A stretch of DNA of 64,000 bases from the NCBI RefSeq assembly GCF_008630635.1, contig NZ_CP043869.1, positions 682,001 to 746,000 of the forward strand. The letters are read 5' to 3'. The notes below the pieces were generated by a model. It was not told where the DNA came from. It ran no database searches and saw only the letters and a list, made by a program, of their open reading frames with translations. Within the stretch, counting starts at the first letter, position 1. Each line of letters opens with the position of its first letter. This document shows, one piece after another, positions 49,750 through 58,345 of the stretch. Made by a program: the position numbers and the translations under genes. The stretch is from Neptunomonas concharum (GTDB lineage Bacteria; Pseudomonadota; Gammaproteobacteria; Pseudomonadales; Balneatricaceae).

Positions 49750-50132
49750 GGCGGCGTGGTGAACAAGGGTTCTCTTTATTAGAGATGATGGTCGCTATTA
49801 GTATCTTGGCTATGTCACTTGGGGCACTGTACCAAGCGGTTGGCGGTGCCACAAAAAGTATTCGAGTTGATGAAAAGTATCTTTATGCTGTAGAACTTGG
49901 GCGTTCGCTACTGGCGCTAAATAGTGTGGTAGAGAGAGAGTCTGAACAGTCAGGTGAAACGCAAGGCGGTTTTACATGGCGTGTGGTATCGACAGCTCAT
50001 CCTTTGGAGGAACTTCAGGCACTAAAGCCAGGAGACCTGCAGGATATTGTTGTTGAAGTTGCGTGGAATGATGCAAGTAAACGACGTTCAGTTGTGCTGA
50101 ATTCCGTGGTAGCTGGTGAGGTTGAGCGGTGA
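49746..50132 (+). CDS. gspI: Minor pseudopilin GspI
   Basis: 128 residues from ATG 49746; the frame is open upstream within gspH. Prepilin signal GEQG|FSLLEMMVAISILAM. Short C-terminal domain with GFTWRVV, like GspI. Overlaps gspJ by 4 bp. Confidence 0.9.
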   Translation: MRRRGEQGFSLLEMMVAISILAMSLGALYQAVGGATKSIRVDEKYLYAVELGRSLLALNSVVERESEQSGETQGGFTWRVVSTAHPLEELQALKPGDLQDIVVEVAWNDASKRRSVVLNSVVAGEVER

Positions 50133-50743
50133 TTGCCAAAAAAAGCCAGTCCGGCTTTACAATGGTTGAGATGATTATCGCGCTGGTTATCTTATCTATG
50201 ATTATGTTAGCGACATTAACGGCGCTGCGTACTTTTGCACAAACGCAATCAAAAATTGAAGAGGTCACGGCTCGACTCAATACCACCCGACAGGTCACAG
50301 ATTTCTTAAGAAGAACCATTGGACAAGCAATGCCAATACCGTTTGCGCCTACAAAAGGAAATCATGAATCGTCCTATGGGACTTACTTTATAGGCGAGCA
50401 AACATCCTTAATCTGGGTTGCGCCAATGAACTTTGGGTTGGATGCGGGTAGTAGTTTTGTGTTTCGCTTAAGTCAGGAAGATAGCCACTTATGGTTACAG
50501 TTTGCGCCATTTCTTGACCCTGTGACAGAGCCTGATTGGGATGGGTTAATTAAGCATGAGTTGTTGGCCGATGTAACGGTATTTGAAATAGGTTTTCTAG
50601 GCGGTCGTGATTCAGAATGGTTAACGCAGTGGCCTCTTTCGCAAACAAGTCCCGCATTAGTTAAGTTGACGGTATCATCGGCGGAGCGATTTCTTCCTGA
50701 AATTGTGGTTCGCTTAGATGATGGGCAGCTGCACGCAAGATGA
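50129..50743 (+). CDS. gspJ: Minor pseudopilin GspJ
   Basis: 204 residues, GTG start, prepilin signal SQSG|FTMVEMIIALVILSM. Larger beta-rich C-terminal domain as in GspJ. The tip complex H-I-J-K is therefore complete. Confidence 0.9.
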   Translation: MIAKKSQSGFTMVEMIIALVILSMIMLATLTALRTFAQTQSKIEEVTARLNTTRQVTDFLRRTIGQAMPIPFAPTKGNHESSYGTYFIGEQTSLIWVAPMNFGLDAGSSFVFRLSQEDSHLWLQFAPFLDPVTEPDWDGLIKHELLADVTVFEIGFLGGRDSEWLTQWPLSQTSPALVKLTVSSAERFLPEIVVRLDDGQLHAR

Positions 50744-51642
50744 TGGATGCTAGAAAAGAAGCGGGTGTCGCATTAGCTATATTGTTGTGGTTTATTGCTG
50801 CGATGTCGCTGTTGGTTGGCACGATAATGTATCAGGCACGTATTGATATAAAGCTATCCCAGCTCAGGATACAGCAGGCACAAGCTGAGGCGTTAGGTGA
50901 TGGTGCTGCTCAACTAGTATTGGTGCAAAGGTTAAAGGCGCAGCAGGATGTCGGTTTTTCCGACAAGGTTACGTATTATGACATGCGCTTGGCTGATCAT
51001 GATGTTAAGGTGCGCATGCTGTCGGTGTCAGGGCTGGTTGATCTGAATACATCCCCCGAGACGTTGCTGCTCTCAGTGTTTAAGATAAATGCGGGCTTAA
51101 GTGAAGAGCAAGCTTCTTTGTTGGCGAGCAAGGTGGTGGCTTGGCGCTCTGCATCAAGGCTCAATGAGAATGATAGCGAGGGGGGTTCTCCTTACAAGGT
51201 TATTCGCTATGGGCGCTTTGAATCGCTAGAGGATCTAATGATGGTCGAGGGTATGACGAGAGAAATATATGATAAAGTCAAAAACTCAATCTATGTGGGT
51301 CAGTTAGATAGTGCTCAAGTGCATATGCCTTCAGCGCCGTTTTCTGTTTTAACGGTACTTGCTGAAGGCGATGAAGCATTAGCTTCTCAGTGGCAGTTGG
51401 CTCGTCAGTCAGAGCAAGTATTTACTCCCGCCGGCATTAATACCGAGTGGGTGGCAGCGTCTCCTGTTGCAATGTATCGCATAGAAAGTAGAGTACGCTT
51501 TTCAAGTGGTGAGGTGTTCCAGCGTACCCGTTGGGTTGAACAAAATAGTACGGGGTATGAGGGGTTGCCTTGGAGGTTTATCAGGACAGAACCTGTTGTC
51601 CGGGTAGAAGCGTTTGATTTTGTCAACGAGTTAGGAAAGTAG
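50740..51642 (+). CDS. gspK: Minor pseudopilin GspK
   Basis: 300 residues, the tip pseudopilin. Signal EAG|VALAILLWFIAAMSLLVG lacks Glu5, as expected for GspK. The inner domain holds VDLNTSPETLLLSVF and a helix-hairpin region typical of the family. Start ATG 50740 or the adjacent ATG 50743. Confidence 0.9.
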   Translation: MMDARKEAGVALAILLWFIAAMSLLVGTIMYQARIDIKLSQLRIQQAQAEALGDGAAQLVLVQRLKAQQDVGFSDKVTYYDMRLADHDVKVRMLSVSGLVDLNTSPETLLLSVFKINAGLSEEQASLLASKVVAWRSASRLNENDSEGGSPYKVIRYGRFESLEDLMMVEGMTREIYDKVKNSIYVGQLDSAQVHMPSAPFSVLTVLAEGDEALASQWQLARQSEQVFTPAGINTEWVAASPVAMYRIESRVRFSSGEVFQRTRWVEQNSTGYEGLPWRFIRTEPVVRVEAFDFVNELGK

Positions 51643-52668
51643 ATGTCAGTAGTTAACAATCAATGGAGCTTTCTTGGCTACGATCTTCGCAATCTGTTCC
51701 GCTCCGTTCGGGTCGCTTGGGACGAACTATGTCATTCTCCTCAATCATTGCTGGCCAAAAATCTCGCAGAGACGGTCAGAGTCTACGAAGCAGGACAGAC
51801 GCACTTTATCTTGAACAATAAAGTCGTAACAAGTGGGCCAGCTCATAGCGAAGCAGTTGTTTTACCTGATGAGCAATGTTTATGCAAAACTATTACACTG
51901 CCTGAAAGTGCAGAAGATGACCTAGAAAACTTTTTATCCCTTGAGGTGCGAGCTAGTAGCCCTTTTGCTGAGGAAGACACCCGTTTTGGATGGCGTATCA
52001 TTGATCGCAAAGCGGGAGTACTGGATGTTTTACTGGTGATTACTTCGAACTTGCTGGTTCATCGTTTTGCTCAGAGTCAAGATTTAGAACGAGACCTCAA
52101 TGAATATGAAGTCTGGTACCGATCTGACATCGCATGCGTAGAAATTTTCGGTTACGCAGAAGGTGATCGCAGAGCGCGTTATATAAAACGTTTGAAAAGG
52201 TTCTTGTTATTATGCGGTGGGATGCTAGCACTGCTTTTCTTTTTGGGGTGGCTGCCTGTAGTGTTTAAGCAGGCGGAAATGCAAAAGGTGACGCAGCAAT
52301 ATGAGCAAGTAAAGCAAGCGGCACAGCCGGCTGTCCAGTTACGTGAAGCGCTGGGCAAAAAAAGAGAAATAGCATCACAAGTTAGCGCGGTAAATACTCA
52401 GCGTTATGATGTTATCAATGAGCTTGAGCGGTTAGCAGTATTGTTGCCAGATAGTGCATTTTTGACATCAATAGATATGCAAGAAGGCTTGATTCGTATT
52501 GAAGGCTTGGCGGATAACGCATCCTCTTTGATGCAGCTTTTATTGGCAGAGCCTAGCTATAGCAAGGTCGTTTCGCCGGCGGCTTTTAGAAAGGAAGGAA
52601 GAAGTGGGCGAGAGCGCTTTGTTTTTGATCTGACGCCGCAAGTGGTTGTTTCTGAGGTGGCGGAATGA
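51643..52668 (+). CDS. gspL: Type II secretion protein GspL
   Basis: Links GspE to the membrane. 341 residues: actin-like cytoplasmic region (about 1-180), a membrane helix (about 188-210, FLLLCGGMLALLFFLGWLP) and a ferredoxin-like periplasmic domain similar to PilN (about 260-335). It begins directly at the gspK stop. Closer to the Xps/PilN-like type than to E. coli GspL. Confidence 0.85.
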   Translation: MSVVNNQWSFLGYDLRNLFRSVRVAWDELCHSPQSLLAKNLAETVRVYEAGQTHFILNNKVVTSGPAHSEAVVLPDEQCLCKTITLPESAEDDLENFLSLEVRASSPFAEEDTRFGWRIIDRKAGVLDVLLVITSNLLVHRFAQSQDLERDLNEYEVWYRSDIACVEIFGYAEGDRRARYIKRLKRFLLLCGGMLALLFFLGWLPVVFKQAEMQKVTQQYEQVKQAAQPAVQLREALGKKREIASQVSAVNTQRYDVINELERLAVLLPDSAFLTSIDMQEGLIRIEGLADNASSLMQLLLAEPSYSKVVSPAAFRKEGRSGRERFVFDLTPQVVVSEVAE

Positions 52669-53222
52669 TTGGTTTGTCTACAAAGTCATCACGTGTGGTC
52701 TGGTTGTTTTTTGTAATTATTCTGGCGACCTTGACTACTTTTTATATAAGTATGTTTGTGGCATATCAAGAAGCTCAAGCAGATATTGAGTCGATGCAGC
52801 CCCGTATAGCACGTTTTTTGGCTGCACAAGAGCATGAGAAATCTTTTGAGGCTGCGAATGTTCAAAGTGAACTGGTTCTGGCTCAGCAGGTGCACTTGTC
52901 TGGTGATGAAACAGCGATTACTAGTCAGTTGCAGCAAGATGTAAGAAGTGCATTTGAAGGGGTAGGGCTAAACGTTTCTGCAAGTCAGATTTTACCAGCG
53001 AAAAATGAGCAGCAGCTCAGCCGCCTTTATCTGGATATTACAGCCTCTGGTAGTGTTGTAGCTTTGAATGATGCGCTGGCAGTGCTGGAAGCTGCTCGCC
53101 CTAAAATTTATACAGAGTGGGTTAATATTCAGCCTGTTCGGCAACGGCGTGGCCCTGTTGTTTCCCAGGTTATCAACGCACGTTTTAGGCTATTTGTTAT
53201 GAGGGGGCTGCTTGAAGAGTAA
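52665..53222 (+). CDS. gspM: Type II secretion protein GspM
   Basis: 185 residues: an N-terminal membrane helix (about 11-33, VWLFFVIILATLTTFYISMF), a coiled coil, then a ferredoxin-like domain. Overlaps gspL by 4 bp and gspN by 11 bp. Assigned by fold pattern and position. Confidence 0.82.
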   Translation: MIGLSTKSSRVVWLFFVIILATLTTFYISMFVAYQEAQADIESMQPRIARFLAAQEHEKSFEAANVQSELVLAQQVHLSGDETAITSQLQQDVRSAFEGVGLNVSASQILPAKNEQQLSRLYLDITASGSVVALNDALAVLEAARPKIYTEWVNIQPVRQRRGPVVSQVINARFRLFVMRGLLEE

Positions 53223-53802
53223 CGCATTGTCTTTGATGGTCCGGCTGATCGTTGTATTTGCCTTGCTTGTTTTTGTTGTTGCAGCTTATGGTGCCTACAA
53301 AATGATGAACTTGGCTTTACCGCAAGCATATCCATTAGCAAGTGATTTAACATCACCGCTACAGGTTGATGCTGACATGGTAAAGGCTATTTCATCTGAT
53401 GACTTTGTATCTCGCCCGCTATTCTGGGAAGAGCGACGCATGGTTGAGGGGGTGGCGTCTGAAGTACCGAAGCCGGTAAATAACCTGCGGGATCCGTTTA
53501 GGGAGTTTAAACTGCTGGGTGTCTACCTCTACGGCGATCAGGCGGGGGTGATAGCCAATATTAATGGAATAAAGCAGAGAATAAGAATTGAAGAAGAGTA
53601 TGAAGGTTGGCAACTTGCTTTTATGAGCCCTGATAGTGCTGTCTTTACAAAAGGTGATGAAGATAAAGTGGTGCCATTGGAGCATGCTTCCATTGTTACC
53701 GCGCCGCCTGCATCTGCGGGGCGTACGTTAGTTACTCCAAAGGCTGCGTCTGGAGTGAATGAGAAACCGCCTTTAACCACTGAGCAATCTAGTAAGAAAT
53801 AG
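53212..53802 (+). CDS. Type II secretion GspC/GspN-like (XpsN-type) protein
   Basis: 196 residues with an N-terminal membrane helix (about 8-30), the motif SRPLFWEERR and an HR-like domain (about 100-165, LLGVYLYGDQAGVIANINGI). It resembles the homology-region domain of GspC but has no PDZ or coiled-coil domain after it. TTG start with GGGGG 6 bp upstream. Placed between gspM and gspD as xpsN in Xanthomonas. It likely links the inner platform to the secretin. Confidence 0.75.
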   Translation: MKSNALSLMVRLIVVFALLVFVVAAYGAYKMMNLALPQAYPLASDLTSPLQVDADMVKAISSDDFVSRPLFWEERRMVEGVASEVPKPVNNLRDPFREFKLLGVYLYGDQAGVIANINGIKQRIRIEEEYEGWQLAFMSPDSAVFTKGDEDKVVPLEHASIVTAPPASAGRTLVTPKAASGVNEKPPLTTEQSSKK

Positions 53803-53866
53803 ATCGTGACAATATATTGCTCTAAACAAGAGCGTCATTTGTTTGGTATCTGTTATTGAGAGACAT

Positions 53867-56020
53867 ATGAAAAAAGTATTGAACATTGCCGTTATTGCCC
53901 TTCTGTTAACAGGCTGTGCGGCAAATGAAAAACGTACAAGTGACCCACTGGAGTTTCCTTTTGATCGGCAGCTGTCTAATACAGAACCGTATCGTTTGAT
54001 GACTACGCCGTTAAGTGCTGATCAAACTACCCGTGACGTTGCAGAGACCAAACAAAAAGACCAGCCTGTCATATTTAAGGGTAACGACCGGCAGATTAAA
54101 CTGCCAAGCGTAAGGCCTCCTATAAAATTATTTGGTGAAGCCGTAGCGCTTAATTTTGAACAAGCCCCGTTGGTTGATGTAGTTCATGCGATATTGGGCG
54201 ATATGCTTGGGCTAGATTACGTGATTGAGCATCCAATTGCAGGCGAGGTGACGCTTCGAACGCGCACGCCAGTACCCAGAGATCAGCTGTTAGTTATTCT
54301 GGAATCATTACTACGCTCCAATAATGCGGTGATGGTTCGTGATGCGAGTGATCGTATATTTGTTAGCTCTTCACAAGATATTAATCGTAGATTGCCACAG
54401 ATAGCTAACGCAAAAAGCTTGGGTGCAGGATACAGTACAACTATTATTTCCTTGCAATATATCGGCGCTGCTGACATGGCGGAAATTTTAAAGCCGATGG
54501 CGGATGAGAACGCCTTTGTGCGAGTTGACTCAACAAGAAACCTTTTAATGATGGCTGGCACTCGTAAGCAGATGGAAGGCTGGCTGGATATCGTAGCAAC
54601 ATTTGATGTTGATATGTTGAAAGGTATGTCGGTTGGTATCTTCCCGTTGGAAAATAGTTCTGTCAGTGATATTGAAGAAGCATTATCTGGCTTAGTTGGG
54701 CAGCCAGCATCGGCGGGAGGCAAAGATGCTTCTGCATTGGCTGGGGCGATCGGTAGTGTTGTTAAAGTGATACCGGTTGAAAGATTGAACAGCATACTGG
54801 TTATTACGCCTCGTGCGCATTATCTTGAAACCATTAGAACATGGATTGAGCGATTGGATCGATCACCTAGTGACAGCTTAGAAAAGCGGTTGCACGTATA
54901 CCCTGTGCAAAATACGTCGTCAGGTCATTTGGCTGAGTTATTGAGTAGTGTGTATTCGGGTAGTACGAGTGGTACTAAAAGCAAAGACTCCGGTGTAGCG
55001 CCAGGGTTGGTCAAAGAGAGTGTTACATCCGATGGGAAAGAATCATCGTCAGCATCGAGTAACCAAAAAGCTAGCACGGCTTCCAAGGTGAATGTGCAGC
55101 TGGGTGACAGCACCAGTATTGTTGCCGATGAGGATAATAATGCGCTACTAATTTACGCTACAGGTAAAGAGTACAAAAAAATTGAATCGGCCCTGAAAAA
55201 GCTCGATGTAGTTCCGGCTCAGGTTTTGATTGAGGCTAGCATTCTGGAAGTGACGTTGACAGACGACTTTAAATTTGGCGTTGAGTGGGCGTTCTCTAAC
55301 GGAATAGGCGGCGGTGATAGAGGTACAGCGCAGCTGGGAACTTCAGAGAATGCCATAGCCGCCATCCTTCCAGGATTCTCCTACACCGTAGCTAACTCGG
55401 CGGGTAATATTGAAGCTGTGCTAAACGCGCTAGCCGAAAAATCGTTACTCAATGTTATATCAACACCTTCGGTTATGGTGCTGGATAACAACACAGCTAC
55501 TATACAAGTGGGTGATCAGCAGCCGGTAAGAACTGGGCAGTCGGTGAGCACAGATGGTAACGTATTAACCTCCTCTATCGAATACAAGGATACCGGTGTA
55601 AAACTTGCTGTCACGCCATCTGTTAATGCCGGGGGATTGGTGACAATGTCGGTGGAGCAATCGGTAACGGATGTGGGCACGGTCGATTCGGCCACGGGAC
55701 AGCGCTCTTTTAATAAACGGGATATTAATAGTCGTGTGGCTGTAAGAAGCGGTGAGTCCGTTGTGTTAGGTGGCCTGATCCGAGAAAACAAAACTAATTC
55801 GAAGAGCGGTGTGCCAGGGCTCCATGAAATACCGGTATTTGGAGGTCTGTTTGGTAAAACGACAGATACTGGGAGGCGTACTGAACTTTTGATTGTGATC
55901 ACACCGAAGGTGTTATTGAATGAAGAAGACTTGCGCAGTGTCAGCCGTGAGATGCGTTCAAGAATTCGAGGTTTAGAGCTTATCTCTCCTGCTATTACGT
56001 CAGAGAAATCAATGCGATAG
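53867..56020 (+). CDS. gspD: Type II secretion secretin GspD (lipoprotein type)
   Basis: Outer-membrane channel. 717 residues from ATG 53867: lipoprotein signal peptide with lipobox LLTGC (Cys at about residue 18), N0 domain, three N1-N3 repeats (for example ILGDMLGLDYVIEHPIAGEV, VIPVERLNSILVITPRA, QVLIEASILEVTLTDDFKFG), a Ser/Thr/Lys-rich linker (about 365-405) and the secretin C-domain (VGDQQPVRTGQS, SRVAVRSGESVVLGGLIREN, ELLIVITPKVL). The lipobox suggests it reaches the outer membrane without a separate GspS pilotin. Confidence 0.93.
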   Translation: MKKVLNIAVIALLLTGCAANEKRTSDPLEFPFDRQLSNTEPYRLMTTPLSADQTTRDVAETKQKDQPVIFKGNDRQIKLPSVRPPIKLFGEAVALNFEQAPLVDVVHAILGDMLGLDYVIEHPIAGEVTLRTRTPVPRDQLLVILESLLRSNNAVMVRDASDRIFVSSSQDINRRLPQIANAKSLGAGYSTTIISLQYIGAADMAEILKPMADENAFVRVDSTRNLLMMAGTRKQMEGWLDIVATFDVDMLKGMSVGIFPLENSSVSDIEEALSGLVGQPASAGGKDASALAGAIGSVVKVIPVERLNSILVITPRAHYLETIRTWIERLDRSPSDSLEKRLHVYPVQNTSSGHLAELLSSVYSGSTSGTKSKDSGVAPGLVKESVTSDGKESSSASSNQKASTASKVNVQLGDSTSIVADEDNNALLIYATGKEYKKIESALKKLDVVPAQVLIEASILEVTLTDDFKFGVEWAFSNGIGGGDRGTAQLGTSENAIAAILPGFSYTVANSAGNIEAVLNALAEKSLLNVISTPSVMVLDNNTATIQVGDQQPVRTGQSVSTDGNVLTSSIEYKDTGVKLAVTPSVNAGGLVTMSVEQSVTDVGTVDSATGQRSFNKRDINSRVAVRSGESVVLGGLIRENKTNSKSGVPGLHEIPVFGGLFGKTTDTGRRTELLIVITPKVLLNEEDLRSVSREMRSRIRGLELISPAITSEKSMR

Positions 56021-56086
56021 TAGGTTGTTAAGCTATTAATCAGCTCAATGTAATAAACTGTTAACCTTATACGAGTAGAATCTGTC

Positions 56087-56503
56087 ATGGTAAGATTAAA
56101 CAATCACGTAAAAAAAGTATTGATAATGGTCGCCGCTTTTGGTTTGCTTACAGCATGCGCTACCGTTAATCAGTCGAATAGAACTGACGAAGACGTGGTT
56201 GCTGAAAAATCGCAAAAGCGATTAAACGCGCTGTTAGAAGGGGATATTGAAGCGGCGTTAACGTACGCTACACCGGCATATAGAGATTTAGTGACACTGG
56301 ATAGGTATATTCCTCGTGTAATTGGGTCTTCTCGGTGGGAAAAAGCTGAAGTGGGGGATATTGTGTGTGAAGAGGATGTCTGTAACGTGAAAGCGTTAGT
56401 GACCTACTCGGCACCGCGGTTTAAAATGACCAACACGACAGTGATTCCGGAAAAATGGATACGCATTGAGGGTGAGTGGTGGATTTACCACGAAATGCGT
56501 TAA
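56087..56503 (+). CDS. Predicted lipoprotein, unknown function
   Basis: 138 residues with a signal peptide and lipobox LLTAC. The mature part (about 115 residues) looks like a small NTF2-like alpha+beta domain (RLNALLEGDIEAALTYATPA, EKWIRIEGEWWIYHE). It has two further cysteines. Located 66 bp after gspD; a link to the secretion system is possible but unproven. I do not recognise a named family. Confidence 0.7.
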   Translation: MVRLNNHVKKVLIMVAAFGLLTACATVNQSNRTDEDVVAEKSQKRLNALLEGDIEAALTYATPAYRDLVTLDRYIPRVIGSSRWEKAEVGDIVCEEDVCNVKALVTYSAPRFKMTNTTVIPEKWIRIEGEWWIYHEMR

Positions 56504-56807
56504 AAAAGTATAAAATATTAAATGGTGGTGTCGGTATAGGGATGTTGTCTTGATTACATGTGATCTGTGCTAATAAAATTGGGGAATTTCTTAAAATGCT
56601 CAGTTGTTTAGCGAGGTTTCGTGTGTTAAGTTATGCGCTGTTTGCATCACAACCCTATGTTGGGTGTAACCCAGAACACTGTTTGATATTAAAGCTCATA
56701 TCAGTATGGGGAGATTCAGATTTAACTTGTGTTAGATTTGGATTATGATTTTTTTGCAACCTTTTAAAAGAAAACAATCGGATTGTTGTAAACCTAGGAG
56801 CAACACA
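56504..56807. other. 300-bp gap before the exported protein gene
   Basis: Contains no convincing gene; a 62-codon GTG frame (56560-56748) has no ribosome site and no family features. It must hold the promoter of the exported protein at 56808, but no clean -35/-10 pair was found. An inverted repeat lies in its 3' part. Confidence 0.5.
56773..56787. promoter_or_regulatory. Inverted repeat AACAATC-G-GATTGTT
   Basis: A 7-bp perfect inverted repeat with a 1-bp centre, 20 bp before the start codon at 56808, directly preceded by the palindrome CTTTTAAAAG (56761-56770). Could be a regulator site or a leader hairpin. Confidence 0.35.
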
Positions 56808-58175
56808 ATGAAGAAAAAACTTCTACCTCTGGCGCTGGCAGCGGCAACTGGTCTGGTGGCTAGCACCGCTCAAGCAGTGTACGTAAACTCTGACGGTCTT
56901 GGTCAGGTTCTTCTGTACCCATTCTACACAGTAGAAGATGGTCAGGACACTTACGTAAACCTGGTTAACACTACTGACAAGACTAAAGCTGTTAAGGTTC
57001 GTATCCTTGAAGCTATGAACAGCCAAGAGGTTCTTGACTTTAACCTGTACCTGTCTCCACAGGATCACTGGTCTGCAGTAATTACTGCTGATCCAAACGG
57101 TGAAGGCGCTATCATCAAATCTGGTGATACTTCTTGTACTGTTCCTGCAGCGATTTCTAACGGTACTGCGGTTCCTTTCCGTAACTTCGAATACCAGTCT
57201 GACGCTAAAAACAAAGGCGTAGATCGTACTCGTGAAGGTTACATCGAAGTAATCGAAATGGGTGAAGTAGAAAACGCAGCTTTAGAAACTGCTATCAAGC
57301 ACGTTAATGGCGTTCCTGGTAACTGTGGCGCTGTAGTGTCTGCTTGGCAGGGTAACGGCACATTTGTTCAGGGTAACGGTGTTGTAGGGCCAGCTGGTGG
57401 TCTATACGGTTACGGCGTGCTGATCAATGTTGCTGAAGGTACTGACGCAACTTACGACGCAGTAGCTCTGGATGCATTCAGCTTGATCTCTGTTCACACG
57501 AACCCAGGTAGCTTGGATCCATCTCTGAACAACGCTTCACCAGCAAATGCTGATGTTATCGATGGCAACACAGTTGTTTCTGCAGCTTTCGGCCGTGGTA
57601 TCGATGCGGTAAGTGCGGTTCTGATGCACGATGCAATCGCTAACGATTACGTTCTAGAGCCAACTATCAACGCTGGTACTGATTGGGTTATTACTTTCCC
57701 AACTAAGCGTGACTATGTTGCAACTGCGCCAGCTACAGCACCTTTCACTGTATCTTGGAGCAAAACAAATACTCAGGCGTGTGAGCCTATCTCTATCACT
57801 TACTACGATCGTGAAGAGAAAGACCAGGCACCAGACGACCTAGACTTCTCTCCACTGCCACCAGCAGCGGCTCCACTGTCTTTGTGCTTTGAAGCAAACG
57901 TTCTGACTTTCAATAACAGCAATGTATTGAGCGGTTCTGATCGTGTTTCTAAAAACCTAGCTCTAGACTCTGGTTTCGACAATGGTTGGATGACTATCAA
58001 CCTGAACAATGTTGCTGGTCGTCAGTTGGTTGGTGGTGCTACTACCTTCAACGGTCTGCCTGTAACTGGCTTTGCTGTACAGAAGTACGTTAACGGTGAC
58101 GTAGGTGGCGTTAAGTCTAACTACGCTGGCGCTGTTACACACAAAGCTACACGTTCTATCGTTACTGCTCCTTAA
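56808..58175 (+). CDS. Highly expressed exported protein, unknown function
   Basis: 455 residues from ATG 56808 (AGGAG 8 bp upstream). Signal peptide of about 23 residues (KKKLLPLALAAATGLVASTAQA). The mature protein starts VYVNSDGLGQVLLYPFYT, then VNLVNTTDKTKAVKVRILEA and VLDFNLYLSPQDHW; it is beta-rich, with four cysteines (TSCTV, GNCGA, QACEP, SLCFE). Codon use shifts sharply to CTG, AAC, TAC and GGT, which suggests high expression. Similar exported proteins occur in marine gammaproteobacteria, but I do not know a function. A major surface or secreted protein, perhaps type II cargo, is a guess. Confidence 0.75.
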   Translation: MKKKLLPLALAAATGLVASTAQAVYVNSDGLGQVLLYPFYTVEDGQDTYVNLVNTTDKTKAVKVRILEAMNSQEVLDFNLYLSPQDHWSAVITADPNGEGAIIKSGDTSCTVPAAISNGTAVPFRNFEYQSDAKNKGVDRTREGYIEVIEMGEVENAALETAIKHVNGVPGNCGAVVSAWQGNGTFVQGNGVVGPAGGLYGYGVLINVAEGTDATYDAVALDAFSLISVHTNPGSLDPSLNNASPANADVIDGNTVVSAAFGRGIDAVSAVLMHDAIANDYVLEPTINAGTDWVITFPTKRDYVATAPATAPFTVSWSKTNTQACEPISITYYDREEKDQAPDDLDFSPLPPAAAPLSLCFEANVLTFNNSNVLSGSDRVSKNLALDSGFDNGWMTINLNNVAGRQLVGGATTFNGLPVTGFAVQKYVNGDVGGVKSNYAGAVTHKATRSIVTAP

Positions 58176-58199
58176 TGAGTAGCAAGTAACTATGTAATA

Positions 58200-58229
58200 A
58201 AAAACGCGGCTTAGCCGCGTTTTTTTTTG
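58200..58229 (+). terminator. Strong intrinsic terminator after the exported protein gene
   Basis: Stem AAAACGCGGC / GCCGCGTTTT with a 3-nt loop TTA and a run of nine T. Very strong, in keeping with a highly expressed monocistronic gene. Confidence 0.92.
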
Positions 58230-58345
58230 TCTGGGTTAGACTTTTCGTCAGTTGCTGTCTATACTGCGTTCAGTTTGCTTTAATATCGAATGGGCATAAT
58301 GCATGGAAACGCATATGTTATTGATTTTAATTGAGAGGTTTTATA

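Noticed and set aside
56560-56748. 62-codon frame ahead of the exported protein gene
   Set aside because: GTG start without ribosome site, no recognisable features, ends within the leader of the next gene.
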